From Actinomycetota bacterium (GTDB taxonomy: Bacteria > Actinomycetota > Acidimicrobiia > Spongiisociales > UBA11373), in the NCBI GenBank assembly GCA_030688105.1, contig JAUYIV010000113.1:1-9636 (forward strand): 9,636 nucleotides of DNA, written 5' to 3'. The notes below the pieces were generated by a model. It searched no databases, was not told the DNA's origin, and was given only the letters and a program-made list of their open reading frames with translations. This document shows, one piece after another, positions 1-7,120 of this stretch (position 1 is its first letter; every line of letters begins with the position of its first letter). The position numbers and the translations under genes are program-made.

Positions 1-673
1 CTTCGGGCCGGATGGGTTCCTCTATCTCGCCCTCGGCGACGGCGGGGGCGCCGGAGACCCCGGAGACAACGGCCAGGATCCATCGACGGGGTATGGCTCC
101 ATCCTCCGCATCGACGTGAGCGAGTCCCCGTATGCCATCCCGCCGGGCAATCCGTTCGCCGACGGCGTCGGGGGAGCACCCGAGGTATGGGTGTACGGCC
201 TGCGCAATCCCTGGCGGATCTCCTTCGACGGCGACGACCTCTACGTCGCCGACGTGGGACAGGGCGCTCGCGAGGAGGTGACGCTCATCGATGTCGATTC
301 GGGCGGGGCGAACCTGGGGTGGTCGGTCATGGAGGGCACCCTGTGTTTCGACGGCCCGGTCGCCCTCTGCACCGACAACGACTTCGTCGATCCCATCCAC
401 GAGTACTTCAATGCGGGGAGCCGCTGCTCGATCACCGGCGGCTACGTGTATCGGGGCAGCCAGTTCCCCGACCTGGTGGGGACGTACTTCTTCGGGGACT
501 TCTGCTCTGGGGAGATCATGGCGCTGCGTACCTACCAGGGGGCACTCGTGGATTCCCGGGTGTTCCCGGTGTCGGCGCCGCAGCTCTCCTCGTTTGGCCT
601 CGACGGGGCCGGGCGCCTCTACGCCACGTCGTTCTCCGACGGCACGGTGTACCTGGTCACGCAAACGGCATAG
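1..673 (+). CDS. PQQ-dependent glucose/sorbosone dehydrogenase family protein, 3' part
   Basis: The reading frame is open from base 2 and stops with TAG at 671-673, giving 223 visible residues; the start lies outside the window. The visible part matches the C-terminal half of the GSDH beta-propeller family (PF07995), whose members oxidise sugars or aldoses outside the cytoplasm using PQQ. Seen in order: a GPDGFLYLALGDGG stretch at the window start, the family's YGLRNPWR segment (Arg-Asn codons at 203-208, the region that contacts PQQ in soluble glucose dehydrogenase), LYVADVGQGAREE, then ITGGYVYRG and YFFGDFCSGEI. Several cysteines (CFDG, LCTD, RCSI, DFCSG) suit an exported protein. Unlike its neighbours it ends without any CWB2 repeat. 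The family is clear, but substrate and true cofactor cannot be read from sequence; many relatives are simply uncharacterised sugar dehydrogenase-like proteins. Confidence 0.9.
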   Translation, partial: FGPDGFLYLALGDGGGAGDPGDNGQDPSTGYGSILRIDVSESPYAIPPGNPFADGVGGAPEVWVYGLRNPWRISFDGDDLYVADVGQGAREEVTLIDVDSGGANLGWSVMEGTLCFDGPVALCTDNDFVDPIHEYFNAGSRCSITGGYVYRGSQFPDLVGTYFFGDFCSGEIMALRTYQGALVDSRVFPVSAPQLSSFGLDGAGRLYATSFSDGTVYLVTQTA

Positions 674-796
674 CCCGACCCACGGCGGTCCTCAAAGGGT
701 GCGTGGACAGGCCGGGCTCCCAGGGGTATATCGGCGAACTCTCAAGTACCCGGCCCAGGCGACCGACCTGAGAGACAGAGATTCCGGCCCTTACCG

Positions 797-820
797 GTAT
801 ACGGTCGGGGGACCTACGTT
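797..820 (+). promoter_or_regulatory. Candidate promoter element upstream of the M15-CWB2 gene
   Basis: The element begins GTATAC (797-802) and ends CCTACGTT (813-820). It aligns without gaps, 14 of 24 positions, to 4721-4744 upstream of the SpoIID gene, with GTAnA at the left end, GGG in the middle and CCTAnGTT at the right. Its end lies 45 bp from the ATG, against 48 bp at the other gene. TACGTT could act as a -10 hexamer; no good -35 is seen 17 bp upstream. ACCG/CGGT half-sites (793-805) flank GTATA. Confidence 0.35.
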
Positions 821-855
821 GAACCCAAACCGCCTTCGGAGGTCCGCCAGTCGAC

Positions 856-860
856 GAGGT
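856..860 (+). promoter_or_regulatory. Ribosome binding site for the M15-CWB2 gene
   Basis: GAGGT lies 5-6 bases before the ATG at 866. It supports this start over the later in-frame ATG at 890, which would also cut away the charged N-terminus of the signal peptide. Confidence 0.6.
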
Positions 861-865
861 GCGGC

Positions 866-3256
866 ATGCGCGAATCGATTCGAGTCACGATGGCAGTCCT
901 GCTGATCGGTGCGCTGGGCGTACCGTCGGCTGCGGCCGACGAACCGATCACGGAGCAGATCCCCTCGTTCAACGAGTCGCCGGGGTGCGGTGACCTCGAC
1001 GGGATTCGTGGACCGCTCGCCTCCAAGGTCGGACTCCTCGAGATGAGCGAACCCATCTACGGGCCCTGGGCCGACTTCTACGGCCGGACCATCGCCAGCG
1101 TCCACTCCCAGCTGGTCCCGTTCAAGCTCCCCGGCCAGTCCAAGACCCTGTACGTTCACCAACGGGCGTATCCGGCTCTGCAGCAGGTTCTGAAGAATCT
1201 CGCCGCCGAGGCGGCGAAGGGGCACACGTACACGATCACGTCGAACTCGTGGTCGTGGAGCCGCTACACCATCCCCCCCACCCGCAGGCTCTCGTTCCAC
1301 GCCGTCGGCGCGGCCATCGACGTGAACTCGACCACCAACCCGTACCGCGCCGACAACGTGCTGATCACCAACATGCCCGCCTGGTTCGTCGAGGCGTGGA
1401 CCTCGGCGGGATGGTGCTGGGGCGGGCATTGGCAGACCATCAAGGACCCGATGCACTACTCGTGGAAGGGCCCTATCCATACCCCTGGATATGTGATGCC
1501 GCCGCCGCAGCCACCGCTGGTGTCGACGGCGAACTTTGGGAGCGAGGTGGTGTTCCGCGTCGGCCTCTCTGCCACCAGCGGCCCTGATCAGCGCCACTTC
1601 GTGGTCGACCTCGACCGCGACGGTGCCGTCGACGTCCTCCGGATCGAGCCAACTACTTCGGGCGGAGTCCAGATCGTCAACGCCGCCGCCCGCCGCAACT
1701 TCCGCTCGCCGGCGGTGTTCGCCACGACGCCGACCGCGCCGACCGACCCCATGGCCGAACTCGCCCTCGCCGATCTCAGCCGCGACGGTCGGCCCGATCT
1801 CGTCTACCTCCTCCCTACCCCTGGAGGAGTGCTCGATCTCGAGGTATTCACCCTGGTCCAAGGCGGTATGGTCGGACCCTCGACGATCTCCACCGCGGTG
1901 TCCGCCGAGGCCGGATCGACGTACCTCTTCGACGACCTGAACCGCGACGGCGACACCGACCTCTTCATCGTAAGGCCGGGGAATCCGGCCTCATTCGAGG
2001 TCTGGCTGGGCCCCGGGTTCACCGCGGCGTATCTGGACGTCGCTTTGAGCGTCGGCTCGGCCGACCACCGCTTCGCCCTCGGTGACCGTGATGTCGACGG
2101 AGTCCCCGATCTGTTCGCCCTCGGGACGAATGGCACCGTCGTGGTGCACACGGGCACATCGGGCTTCACAGCCTCGTCGTCGATCTCCACCGCAATCGAC
2201 TCGACGGGAGAATCGCTGTTCGTGGAGGACCTCGACGGCGATGGCCACGCCGATCTCATGCTCGTCGACACCAACGGCCAGATGCGGCTCCGACGCGGCG
2301 GGAACTCCACGCACAAGCCGGGCATATGGTTCGCCGACTCGACGCACTCCGTGTCCCGCCTCTCCGGGAGCGACCGATACGAGACGGCGGCGGCGGTGTC
2401 CGAGGCACACCATCCCAACCCGGCGAACGTGGACACGGTCTTCATCGCCACCGGAGTCCACTTCCCCGATGCCCTGGCGGGCGCCGCCATCGCCGGCACG
2501 CTCGACGCGCCGCTGCTGCTCGTGACCCCCGCCGCGGTGCCGGCGGCGACGGCGGCCGAGTTGGCTCGCCTCGACCCCGACACGATCGTGCTGCTCGGCG
2601 GCACTGGAGCGGTCTCCTCGGCCGTGGAGAACGCCCTGGGGGCCTATGGGACCGTGGTTCGCATCGCCGGCGCGGATCGCTACGCCACGGCCGTGGAGGT
2701 CAGCAAGTTCGGGTATCCCGTGGACGGATCGGCCGACACGGTGGTGATCGCCACCGGTGAGAGCTTCGCCGACGCCCTCGCCGGAGGCCCGGCTGCGGCG
2801 CGCTTCGGCGGCCCGGTGCTCCTCACCACCCGGAATGGCCTCCCCGCGGTGACCCGGGCCGAGATCGGTCGCCTCGACCCGGATCGGATCATCGTGCTCG
2901 GCGGCACCGCGGTCATATCCGCGGCGGTGTTCGACGAACTCTCCGCCATCGCCGACACCGAGCGAATCGCCGGTTCGGACCGCGTCCAGACCGCGGTCGC
3001 CGTGAGCGCCGCGGCATTCCCGGCGGGCTCCGATCGGGTGTACGTCGCCACCGGGGTGGGATTCCCCGATGCCCTCGCCGGGGCGGCGGCGGCGGCCTCC
3101 CTCGGATCGCCGATCCTGCTGCTCCCCGAGAGCGGCCTGCCGGCCACGGTGGTGGCGGAGATCCTCAGGCTGGGAGCCGGCGAGATCGTGATCCTCGGCG
3201 GTACCGCCGTGATCACCGTCTCGGTCGAGTCGGCGCTCGCTGTCGCCGGCTTCTGA
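866..3256 (+). CDS. Secreted M15-type zinc peptidase with FG-GAP repeats and CWB2 wall anchor
   Basis: This 796-residue protein probably trims peptidoglycan stem peptides outside the cell. Residues 1-24 form a signal peptide (MRESIRVT, hydrophobic AVLLIGALGV, likely cut after AAA). The catalytic domain spans about residues 40-210: SFHAVGAAID gives zinc ligands His145 and Asp152, and WGGHWQTIKDPMHYSW gives Asp194 and the third ligand His197, most like the M15C/PF13539 branch (carboxypeptidases and L-Ala-D-Glu endopeptidases). The usual SGYRS..Q segment before the first ligand is replaced by a Trp/Ser-rich SNSWSWSRYT, so specificity is uncertain. Five DxDxDGxxD-like loops start at residues 248, 303, 357, 407 and 455. 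Residues 496-796 are three CWB2 repeats. The gene has its own upstream region and converges on the UDP-glucose dehydrogenase gene 21 bp away. Family and anchoring are secure; endopeptidase versus carboxypeptidase is open. Confidence 0.9.
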   Translation: MRESIRVTMAVLLIGALGVPSAAADEPITEQIPSFNESPGCGDLDGIRGPLASKVGLLEMSEPIYGPWADFYGRTIASVHSQLVPFKLPGQSKTLYVHQRAYPALQQVLKNLAAEAAKGHTYTITSNSWSWSRYTIPPTRRLSFHAVGAAIDVNSTTNPYRADNVLITNMPAWFVEAWTSAGWCWGGHWQTIKDPMHYSWKGPIHTPGYVMPPPQPPLVSTANFGSEVVFRVGLSATSGPDQRHFVVDLDRDGAVDVLRIEPTTSGGVQIVNAAARRNFRSPAVFATTPTAPTDPMAELALADLSRDGRPDLVYLLPTPGGVLDLEVFTLVQGGMVGPSTISTAVSAEAGSTYLFDDLNRDGDTDLFIVRPGNPASFEVWLGPGFTAAYLDVALSVGSADHRFALGDRDVDGVPDLFALGTNGTVVVHTGTSGFTASSSISTAIDSTGESLFVEDLDGDGHADLMLVDTNGQMRLRRGGNSTHKPGIWFADSTHSVSRLSGSDRYETAAAVSEAHHPNPANVDTVFIATGVHFPDALAGAAIAGTLDAPLLLVTPAAVPAATAAELARLDPDTIVLLGGTGAVSSAVENALGAYGTVVRIAGADRYATAVEVSKFGYPVDGSADTVVIATGESFADALAGGPAAARFGGPVLLTTRNGLPAVTRAEIGRLDPDRIIVLGGTAVISAAVFDELSAIADTERIAGSDRVQTAVAVSAAAFPAGSDRVYVATGVGFPDALAGAAAAASLGSPILLLPESGLPATVVAEILRLGAGEIVILGGTAVITVSVESALAVAGF
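1607..2270 (+). repeat. Five FG-GAP/VCBS-like repeats in the M15 protein
   Basis: The repeats have a period of 48-55 residues and each is marked by an Asp-rich loop: DLDRDGAVD, DLSRDGRPD, DLNRDGDTD, DRDVDGVPD and DLDGDGHAD, each followed by a hydrophobic strand. Such loops bind calcium in FG-GAP and VCBS beta-propeller proteins. The block links the peptidase to the wall anchor and could be a spacer or a ligand-binding module. Five visible loops are fewer than a seven-bladed propeller, so diverged blades may be hidden, or the fold is partial. Confidence 0.75.
2351..3253 (+). repeat. CWB2 triplet of the M15 protein
   Basis: There are three tandem repeats of about 100 residues, starting near 2351, 2654 and 2957. 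Each runs RxxGxxR, TA, a VS helix, then xPDALAG or FADALAG, a P-x-LL strand, an E-[IL]-x-RL helix and LGGT. CWB2 domains (PF04122) occur in threes in clostridial wall proteins and bind anionic wall polymers there, with the Leu-Leu motif (PLLLV, PVLLT, PILLL here) conserved. The third repeat ends two residues before the stop. Confidence 0.92.
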
Positions 3257-3261
3257 CCGGC
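3245..3261 (+). terminator. Weak hairpin over the stop codon of the M15-CWB2 gene
   Basis: GCCGG (3245-3249) and CCGGC (3257-3261) form a perfect 5-bp stem with a 7-base loop containing the TGA. No T-tract follows on either strand. It is the only hairpin candidate seen in the 21-bp convergent gap and could be chance in such GC-rich DNA. Confidence 0.2.
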
Positions 3262-3277
3262 CCCACAATCGGGTTCG

Positions 3278-4588
3278 TCAGATGTCGCGGCGGCCGATCG
3301 ACGAGTACCGGATCCCGGCGGCGGCGAGCGTGGCGGGGTCGTACATGTTGCGGAGATCGACGACCACCGGATTGGCGACGCGGTCCTTGAGCTGATCGAG
3401 GTCGAGCGTTCCGAACTGCTTCCACTCGGTAGCGATCACGACACAGTCTGCGCCGGTCATGGCGTCGTAGGCGTCGGCTGCGAACTCCACCTGGGGTGGT
3501 ACCACCGACTTAGCCCGCTCGAGGCCTTGGGGGTCGAAGAGTCGCACCAGCGCCCCCGCCTCCACCAGCTCTCTCACGATCTCGACCGCAGGGCTCTCCC
3601 TGATGTCGTCGGTGTCGGCCTTGAAGGTGATGCCGAGCATGGCCACCCGCCGGCCGGCGAGAGGGGCGCCGACGGCCGCCTCGATCTTTCCGACCATCCG
3701 ATGGATCCGCTCTTCGTTGACATCGAGAGCCGCCCCGACGATCCGCGAGCCGGTGCCGAACTGGCGGCTGGTATGGAGCAGCGCCTGGGTGTCCTTCGGC
3801 AGGCAGGCGCCGCCGAAGCCGGGCCCGGCGCGGAGGAACCCGCTGCCGATCCGGCTGTCGAGACCGATGCCCCGGGCCACATCTTCGACGATCGCGCCCG
3901 ACGCCTCACACAGGTCGGCGATCTCGTTGATGAACGAGAGCTTGGTGGACAGGAAGGCATTCGAGGCGTACTTGACCAGCTCGGCGGTCTCGATCGTGGT
4001 GAACAGAAACGGCACATCGGCATGTAGCAGCGGCTGATAGACCAGGCGCATCGCATCCGCGGCCTCGGGCGAGTCGACTCCGACCACGACCCGCTCGGGC
4101 GTCAGGAAGTCCTGCACCGCGGCGCCCTGGCGGAGGAACTCCGGATTGGCGGCGACGAAGACCCCAAGGCCGGGCCGTAGCTCGGCGAGACTCTGAGCGA
4201 CCTGCGCCGTGGTGCCGACGGGCACCGTCGACTTGACCACCACGGTCGAACCCTGGCTCAGACGGGGGGCGAGCTGCTCCACCGCGGCGAACACGTGCGT
4301 CAGATCGACGCTGCCGTCCTCGTACCGCGGGGTGCCGACCACGATGAAGGCCACCTCGGTTTCGGAGGGCACGGCGGCGTAGTCCGTCGTGAACCTCAGG
4401 CGGCCGGCAGCGACGGTCCGGTCGAGGATCTCATCGAGCCCGGGCTCGAACATGGGGACCGTTCCGGCCTGGAGCATGCCGATCTTCGACGGGTCGATGT
4501 CGACACTCACCACGTCGTGTCCGAAGTCGGCGAGACAGGCGGCGGTGACCAGGCCTGCATACCCGGCACCGGAAACGGTTATTCGCAC
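3278..4588 (-). CDS. ugd: UDP-glucose 6-dehydrogenase
   Basis: The enzyme oxidises UDP-glucose twice with NAD+ to UDP-glucuronate, a cytoplasmic precursor of acidic polysaccharides and teichuronic-type wall polymers. The 436-residue product has normal family length. Seen: Rossmann motif GAGYAGLV (residues 7-14), PMFEPGL typical of this family, VKYASNAF with Lys206, GFGGACLPKD with catalytic Cys262, and TFKADTDDIRES (321-332) in the C-terminal domain. The frame stays open far upstream, but the GTG at 4588 is the right start because the Rossmann strand begins at once and a GGGAGG lies 6 bases before it. There is no signal peptide. GDP-mannose dehydrogenase (AlgD) is a relative, but the N-terminal and Cys motifs favour UDP-glucose. 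The gene stands alone on the minus strand between two CWB2 hydrolase genes; feeding a polymer that CWB2 binds is an inference. Confidence 0.93.
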   Translation of the reverse strand: MRITVSGAGYAGLVTAACLADFGHDVVSVDIDPSKIGMLQAGTVPMFEPGLDEILDRTVAAGRLRFTTDYAAVPSETEVAFIVVGTPRYEDGSVDLTHVFAAVEQLAPRLSQGSTVVVKSTVPVGTTAQVAQSLAELRPGLGVFVAANPEFLRQGAAVQDFLTPERVVVGVDSPEAADAMRLVYQPLLHADVPFLFTTIETAELVKYASNAFLSTKLSFINEIADLCEASGAIVEDVARGIGLDSRIGSGFLRAGPGFGGACLPKDTQALLHTSRQFGTGSRIVGAALDVNEERIHRMVGKIEAAVGAPLAGRRVAMLGITFKADTDDIRESPAVEIVRELVEAGALVRLFDPQGLERAKSVVPPQVEFAADAYDAMTGADCVVIATEWKQFGTLDLDQLKDRVANPVVVDLRNMYDPATLAAAGIRYSSIGRRDI

Positions 4589-4594
4589 GCGTCG

Positions 4595-4600
4595 CCTCCC
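4595..4600 (-). promoter_or_regulatory. Ribosome binding site deciding the GTG start of ugd
   Basis: On the minus strand GGGAGG is followed by six bases and the GTG at 4588. This strong site, with the Rossmann motif directly downstream, excludes the longer open frame that runs antisense through the SpoIID gene. Confidence 0.75.
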
Positions 4601-4650
4601 TGTGGCGAAAGTGGAAGCGTCGGGGACTCTAGTGCGACCCGATGCCCCAA

Positions 4651-4662
4651 ACGCTCGAGCGT
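4651..4662. promoter_or_regulatory. Perfect 12-bp palindrome in the divergent region
   Basis: ACGCTCGAGCGT is its own reverse complement. It lies 20 bp upstream of the possible ugd -10 and about 60 bp upstream of the rightward element, where a dimeric regulator could act on either gene. The binding role is inference. Confidence 0.3.
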
Positions 4663-4720
4663 GCGCGGCTGCACTCGCGGTTACCTCCAGGTCCGCCCGC
4701 GATGGACCGATAGTCCCTGT

Positions 4721-4744
4721 GTAAATCCGATGGGTGCCTAGGTT
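4721..4744 (+). promoter_or_regulatory. Candidate promoter element upstream of the SpoIID gene
   Basis: The element begins GTAAAT and ends CCTAGGTT, and is the partner of the element at 797-820. TAGGTT (4739-4744) is an acceptable actinobacterial -10 and ends 48 bp before the ATG. The conserved left GTAnA lies too close for a standard -35, so an alternative sigma factor or an activator site is possible. Confidence 0.35.
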
Positions 4745-4792
4745 TGCAGCATCCTCGACGAGTCCGACGGTCACAGGGAGCCCCGCCCGAGC

Positions 4793-7120
4793 ATGACGCG
4801 AAACACTCGCCGTCACAGAATTGCCGTTGTGCTGACGCTCGCTGCCCTCGCCGGAGGGGCCGTGCAGACGCCGGCCGAAGCCGTACCCCCCTCGACCCCG
4901 GTCGTCATCGACGGCGGCGGGTGGGGCCACGGCATAGGGATGCCGCAATGGGGCGCGCAGGGCATGGCCGAAGACGGCAAGAACTACGCGGAGATCCTCG
5001 CCTACTGGTACGACGGGACCGGCCTCCGGCAGGCCTCTGAGATCAGCCCGGCTGTACCCACGACGGTGCGGGTCGGAATCAACTACGTAGATCTCGGCAC
5101 GTACGTGGAGTACCGACCCTTCCGGTGGCAGGAGTTCTCGGTGGAGCAAGACTCGGGCTCGACGGGAGTGGTCACCATCTGCCTTCCCGGCGAGGAGGAG
5201 GGATCGTGCTCGGTGACAGTCGACGCCGGGGTCACCTGGCGGTATGGGTGGTCCGATCTCTACTTCGACGGCAACGGGGGATGCCGGCTGACCCGGTCCG
5301 GTTCCGTGAAGTACGAGAGCCAGACCGCCTGCGACCTGCGCATGTACTGGACCGATCAACCTCACACCAGGATCGCTTTCCCCGGGGTTGACATCGGCCG
5401 CACCTTCGCCCGCGGGCATATCGCTTTCCTCGGTCCCGTAACGGTGAACAACCAGACCGGATTCCACTTCAACGTCGTCCTCGGCCTCGACGAGTACATC
5501 CTCGGCCTGGCCGAGGTCCCCCCGTCATGGCACATGGAGGCGCTCAAGGCCCAGGTGGTCGCCGCCCGCACCTTCGGGGCATGGAAGGCACGCGGCCTCC
5601 GCGCCGACTGCTCCTGCAACCTCGTCTGGAGCACCTCCGACCAGGCCTATCGCGGCTGGCACAACCTCAACGAGGGCAATCCCGATCGCGGGCAGCGTTG
5701 GGTCGACGCGGTGACCGGGACGGCGGGGCAGGTGGTGGTCAAGACCCCCGGCAGCACTGTGATCGCCGAGACCTACTACAGCTCCTCGACCGGAGGCGCC
5801 ACCGAGAACGTGTCCGAGGTGTGGGGCTCCAACCAGGCCTCCTATCCCTATCTGGTGTCCCGACCCGACCCGTGGAGCGCCCTGTATGCCACTGCGCCGA
5901 CCGAGAGCACCAAGATTCGCTGGCGGCACACCCGAACCGCCGGCCAGATCGTCGACGCGCTCGCCAGTGGCTCGTGCGACAGCGGATCCGGCGTCCCGTT
6001 CCCTGGCCTCACCGAGCTGCTCGAGATCGAGATCGTCGCGACCAACGTGTCGGGGAGTCCGAAGACCCTCCGAGTCACCGGTATTGCCAACGGAAAGGTG
6101 GCGACCAAGGACTTCCACGCTCTGGCTTCGTCCTGCGCCGATCGGATAGGAACGATCCGCAGCCGGCTCAACCTCACGGGCCACTTCATCTACTCGTTCT
6201 CCGGGTTCGCGACCACCGAGCGGCTCGCCGGTCCTGATCGGTTCGCCACCGCGGTGGCGGCCTCCAAGGCGAGCTATCCGGACGGCGCCGGCGTGGTCTA
6301 CCTCGCCGTTGGGCTCAACTACCCCGACGCCCTGGCGGGAGGCCCGGCGGCCGCGGCTGAGAACGCCCCGATCCTGCTGGTCGCGACCACCAGCCTGCCC
6401 TCGGTGACGAAGTCCGAGCTGCAGCGCCTCGGGCCCACCAAGGTGGTCGTGCTCGGAGGTCCGGCGGCGGTCGCCGCCGGCGTGGTCGATCAGGTCAAGA
6501 GTGCGCTCCCCTCCGCAGAGGTGGTGCGCCGCGAGGGGGCCAACCGCTACACGACTGCGATCGCGGTGTCCAAGGCCGTGTTCTCACCCGGTGTCGCCAC
6601 CGTCTACATCGCCTCGGGCGAGGGCTACCCGGACGCCCTGGTGGCGGCGCCCGCCGCCGCGGTGACGGGAAGCCCGCTGCTGCTGACCCGGAGCACCTCC
6701 CTGCCCGCCGAGGTGGCCCAGGAACTCCAGCGGCTCTCACCGAACCGGATCGTGATCGTCGGCGGCACCGCCGCGATCTCCAGCAGCGTTGCCCAGAGCC
6801 TCGGCTCCTACGCGCCCACGGTCGACCGGATCGGCGGGTCGAACCGTTTCGCCGTCGCGGCCAACGTCTCGAAAGACGCCTTCCCCGCTGGTGCCGGCAC
6901 CGTCTACATCGCGGTGGGCACCGACTTCCCCGATGCCCTCGCCGGAGGGCCCGCCTCAGCGGTCGCCCCCGGACCGCTGCTGCTCGTGAACACCTATTCG
7001 ATCCCCTCTGAGGTTCGCGCCGAGCTCGAGCGTCTCAACCCCTCCCGAATCGTGATCCTGGGCGGACCGGCGGTGGTCTCCGACGGGGTCGCCATCGAGC
7101 TGTCGGCATACATCGAGTGA
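4793..7120 (+). CDS. Secreted SpoIID/LytB-type glycan lytic enzyme with CWB2 wall anchor
   Basis: SpoIID-family proteins cut peptidoglycan glycan strands as lytic transglycosylases. This 775-residue protein begins with a signal peptide (Arg-rich MTRNTRRHR, hydrophobic IAVVLTLAALAGGA, likely cut after Ala30). Directly behind it is GWGHGIGMPQWGA (residues 43-55) with NYAEILAYWY, a motif that ends classical SpoIID domains. The rest of the domain follows: YILGLAEVPPSW with Glu241 matching the catalytic Glu of SpoIID, EALKAQVVAARTFGAW, STSDQAYRGW and YYSSSTGGATENVSEVW, up to about residue 460. Residues 475-775 are three CWB2 repeats. The motif order is therefore permuted relative to Bacillus SpoIID; similar N-terminal placement is, as I recall, known in other actinobacterial members. 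No sporulation context is visible, so vegetative wall remodelling is more likely. It is cotranslated with the downstream protease gene. Family is secure, exact activity inferred. Confidence 0.9.
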   Translation: MTRNTRRHRIAVVLTLAALAGGAVQTPAEAVPPSTPVVIDGGGWGHGIGMPQWGAQGMAEDGKNYAEILAYWYDGTGLRQASEISPAVPTTVRVGINYVDLGTYVEYRPFRWQEFSVEQDSGSTGVVTICLPGEEEGSCSVTVDAGVTWRYGWSDLYFDGNGGCRLTRSGSVKYESQTACDLRMYWTDQPHTRIAFPGVDIGRTFARGHIAFLGPVTVNNQTGFHFNVVLGLDEYILGLAEVPPSWHMEALKAQVVAARTFGAWKARGLRADCSCNLVWSTSDQAYRGWHNLNEGNPDRGQRWVDAVTGTAGQVVVKTPGSTVIAETYYSSSTGGATENVSEVWGSNQASYPYLVSRPDPWSALYATAPTESTKIRWRHTRTAGQIVDALASGSCDSGSGVPFPGLTELLEIEIVATNVSGSPKTLRVTGIANGKVATKDFHALASSCADRIGTIRSRLNLTGHFIYSFSGFATTERLAGPDRFATAVAASKASYPDGAGVVYLAVGLNYPDALAGGPAAAAENAPILLVATTSLPSVTKSELQRLGPTKVVVLGGPAAVAAGVVDQVKSALPSAEVVRREGANRYTTAIAVSKAVFSPGVATVYIASGEGYPDALVAAPAAAVTGSPLLLTRSTSLPAEVAQELQRLSPNRIVIVGGTAAISSSVAQSLGSYAPTVDRIGGSNRFAVAANVSKDAFPAGAGTVYIAVGTDFPDALAGGPASAVAPGPLLLVNTYSIPSEVRAELERLNPSRIVILGGPAVVSDGVAIELSAYIE
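6215..7117 (+). repeat. CWB2 triplet of the SpoIID protein
   Basis: Three tandem repeats start near 6215, 6518 and 6821. The first and third carry YPDALAGG or FPDALAGG; the second has the variant YPDALVAAP and an unusual RREGANR opening. All keep the P-x-LL strand and the E-L-x-RL helix, and end in LGG or VGG followed by a VS or IS turn. The third runs to the stop codon. Confidence 0.92.

Larger units (their letters stand above)
674..865. other. Intergenic region between the dehydrogenase and the M15 peptidase gene
   Basis: This 192-bp gap holds no convincing ORF on either strand. AGCCCG at 672-677 can pair with CGGGCT at 713-718, but the 35-base loop and the lack of a T-tract make it a poor terminator. 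The second half is less GC-rich in places (GTATAC, CTACGTTGAA) and carries the candidate promoter at 797-820. Confidence 0.6.
4589..4792. promoter_or_regulatory. Divergent promoter region between ugd and the SpoIID-protease operon
   Basis: These 204 bp must drive ugd to the left and the SpoIID-subtilase pair to the right. For ugd, TAGAGT on the minus strand (4626-4631) is a possible -10 placed 38 bp before the GTG, without a clear -35. To the right, the 4721-4744 element resembles the one upstream of the M15 gene. A 12-bp palindrome (4651-4662) and GGAC/GTCC half-sites five bases apart (4704-4716) are possible operator elements. AGGGAG at 4775-4780 is the likely ribosome site for the SpoIID gene, 12 bases before its ATG. 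Confidence 0.5.

Noticed and set aside
672..718. AGCCCG/CGGGCT inverted repeat as terminator of the dehydrogenase gene
   Set aside because: The 35-base loop has only weak internal pairing and no T-tract follows.
791..1861. Long minus-strand open frame opposite the M15 gene (356 codons)
   Set aside because: Arg/Gly/Val-rich composition and no recognisable domain. It is the antisense shadow of a high-GC coding region whose plus-strand product has clear motifs.
2351..3253. Tandem repeats as a CRISPR-like or satellite array
   Set aside because: The period of about 300 bp, intact reading frame and clear CWB2 protein motifs explain them as protein domain repeats.
1991..3268. Long minus-strand open frame opposite the CWB2 repeats (425 codons)
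   Set aside because: Its repeated AGE/GVGE/HRG wording mirrors the CWB2 repeats on the other strand; there is no signal peptide or domain of its own.
4589..5467. Upstream extension of the ugd reading frame to a 729-codon product
   Set aside because: The extension is low-complexity antisense of the SpoIID gene and crosses the divergent promoter. The GTG at 4588 has a good ribosome site and begins right at the Rossmann fold.
4793..7120. SpoIID domain as evidence of an endospore-forming host
   Set aside because: SpoIID-type domains are common in secreted wall enzymes of non-sporulating actinobacteria, and no other sporulation gene is in the window.
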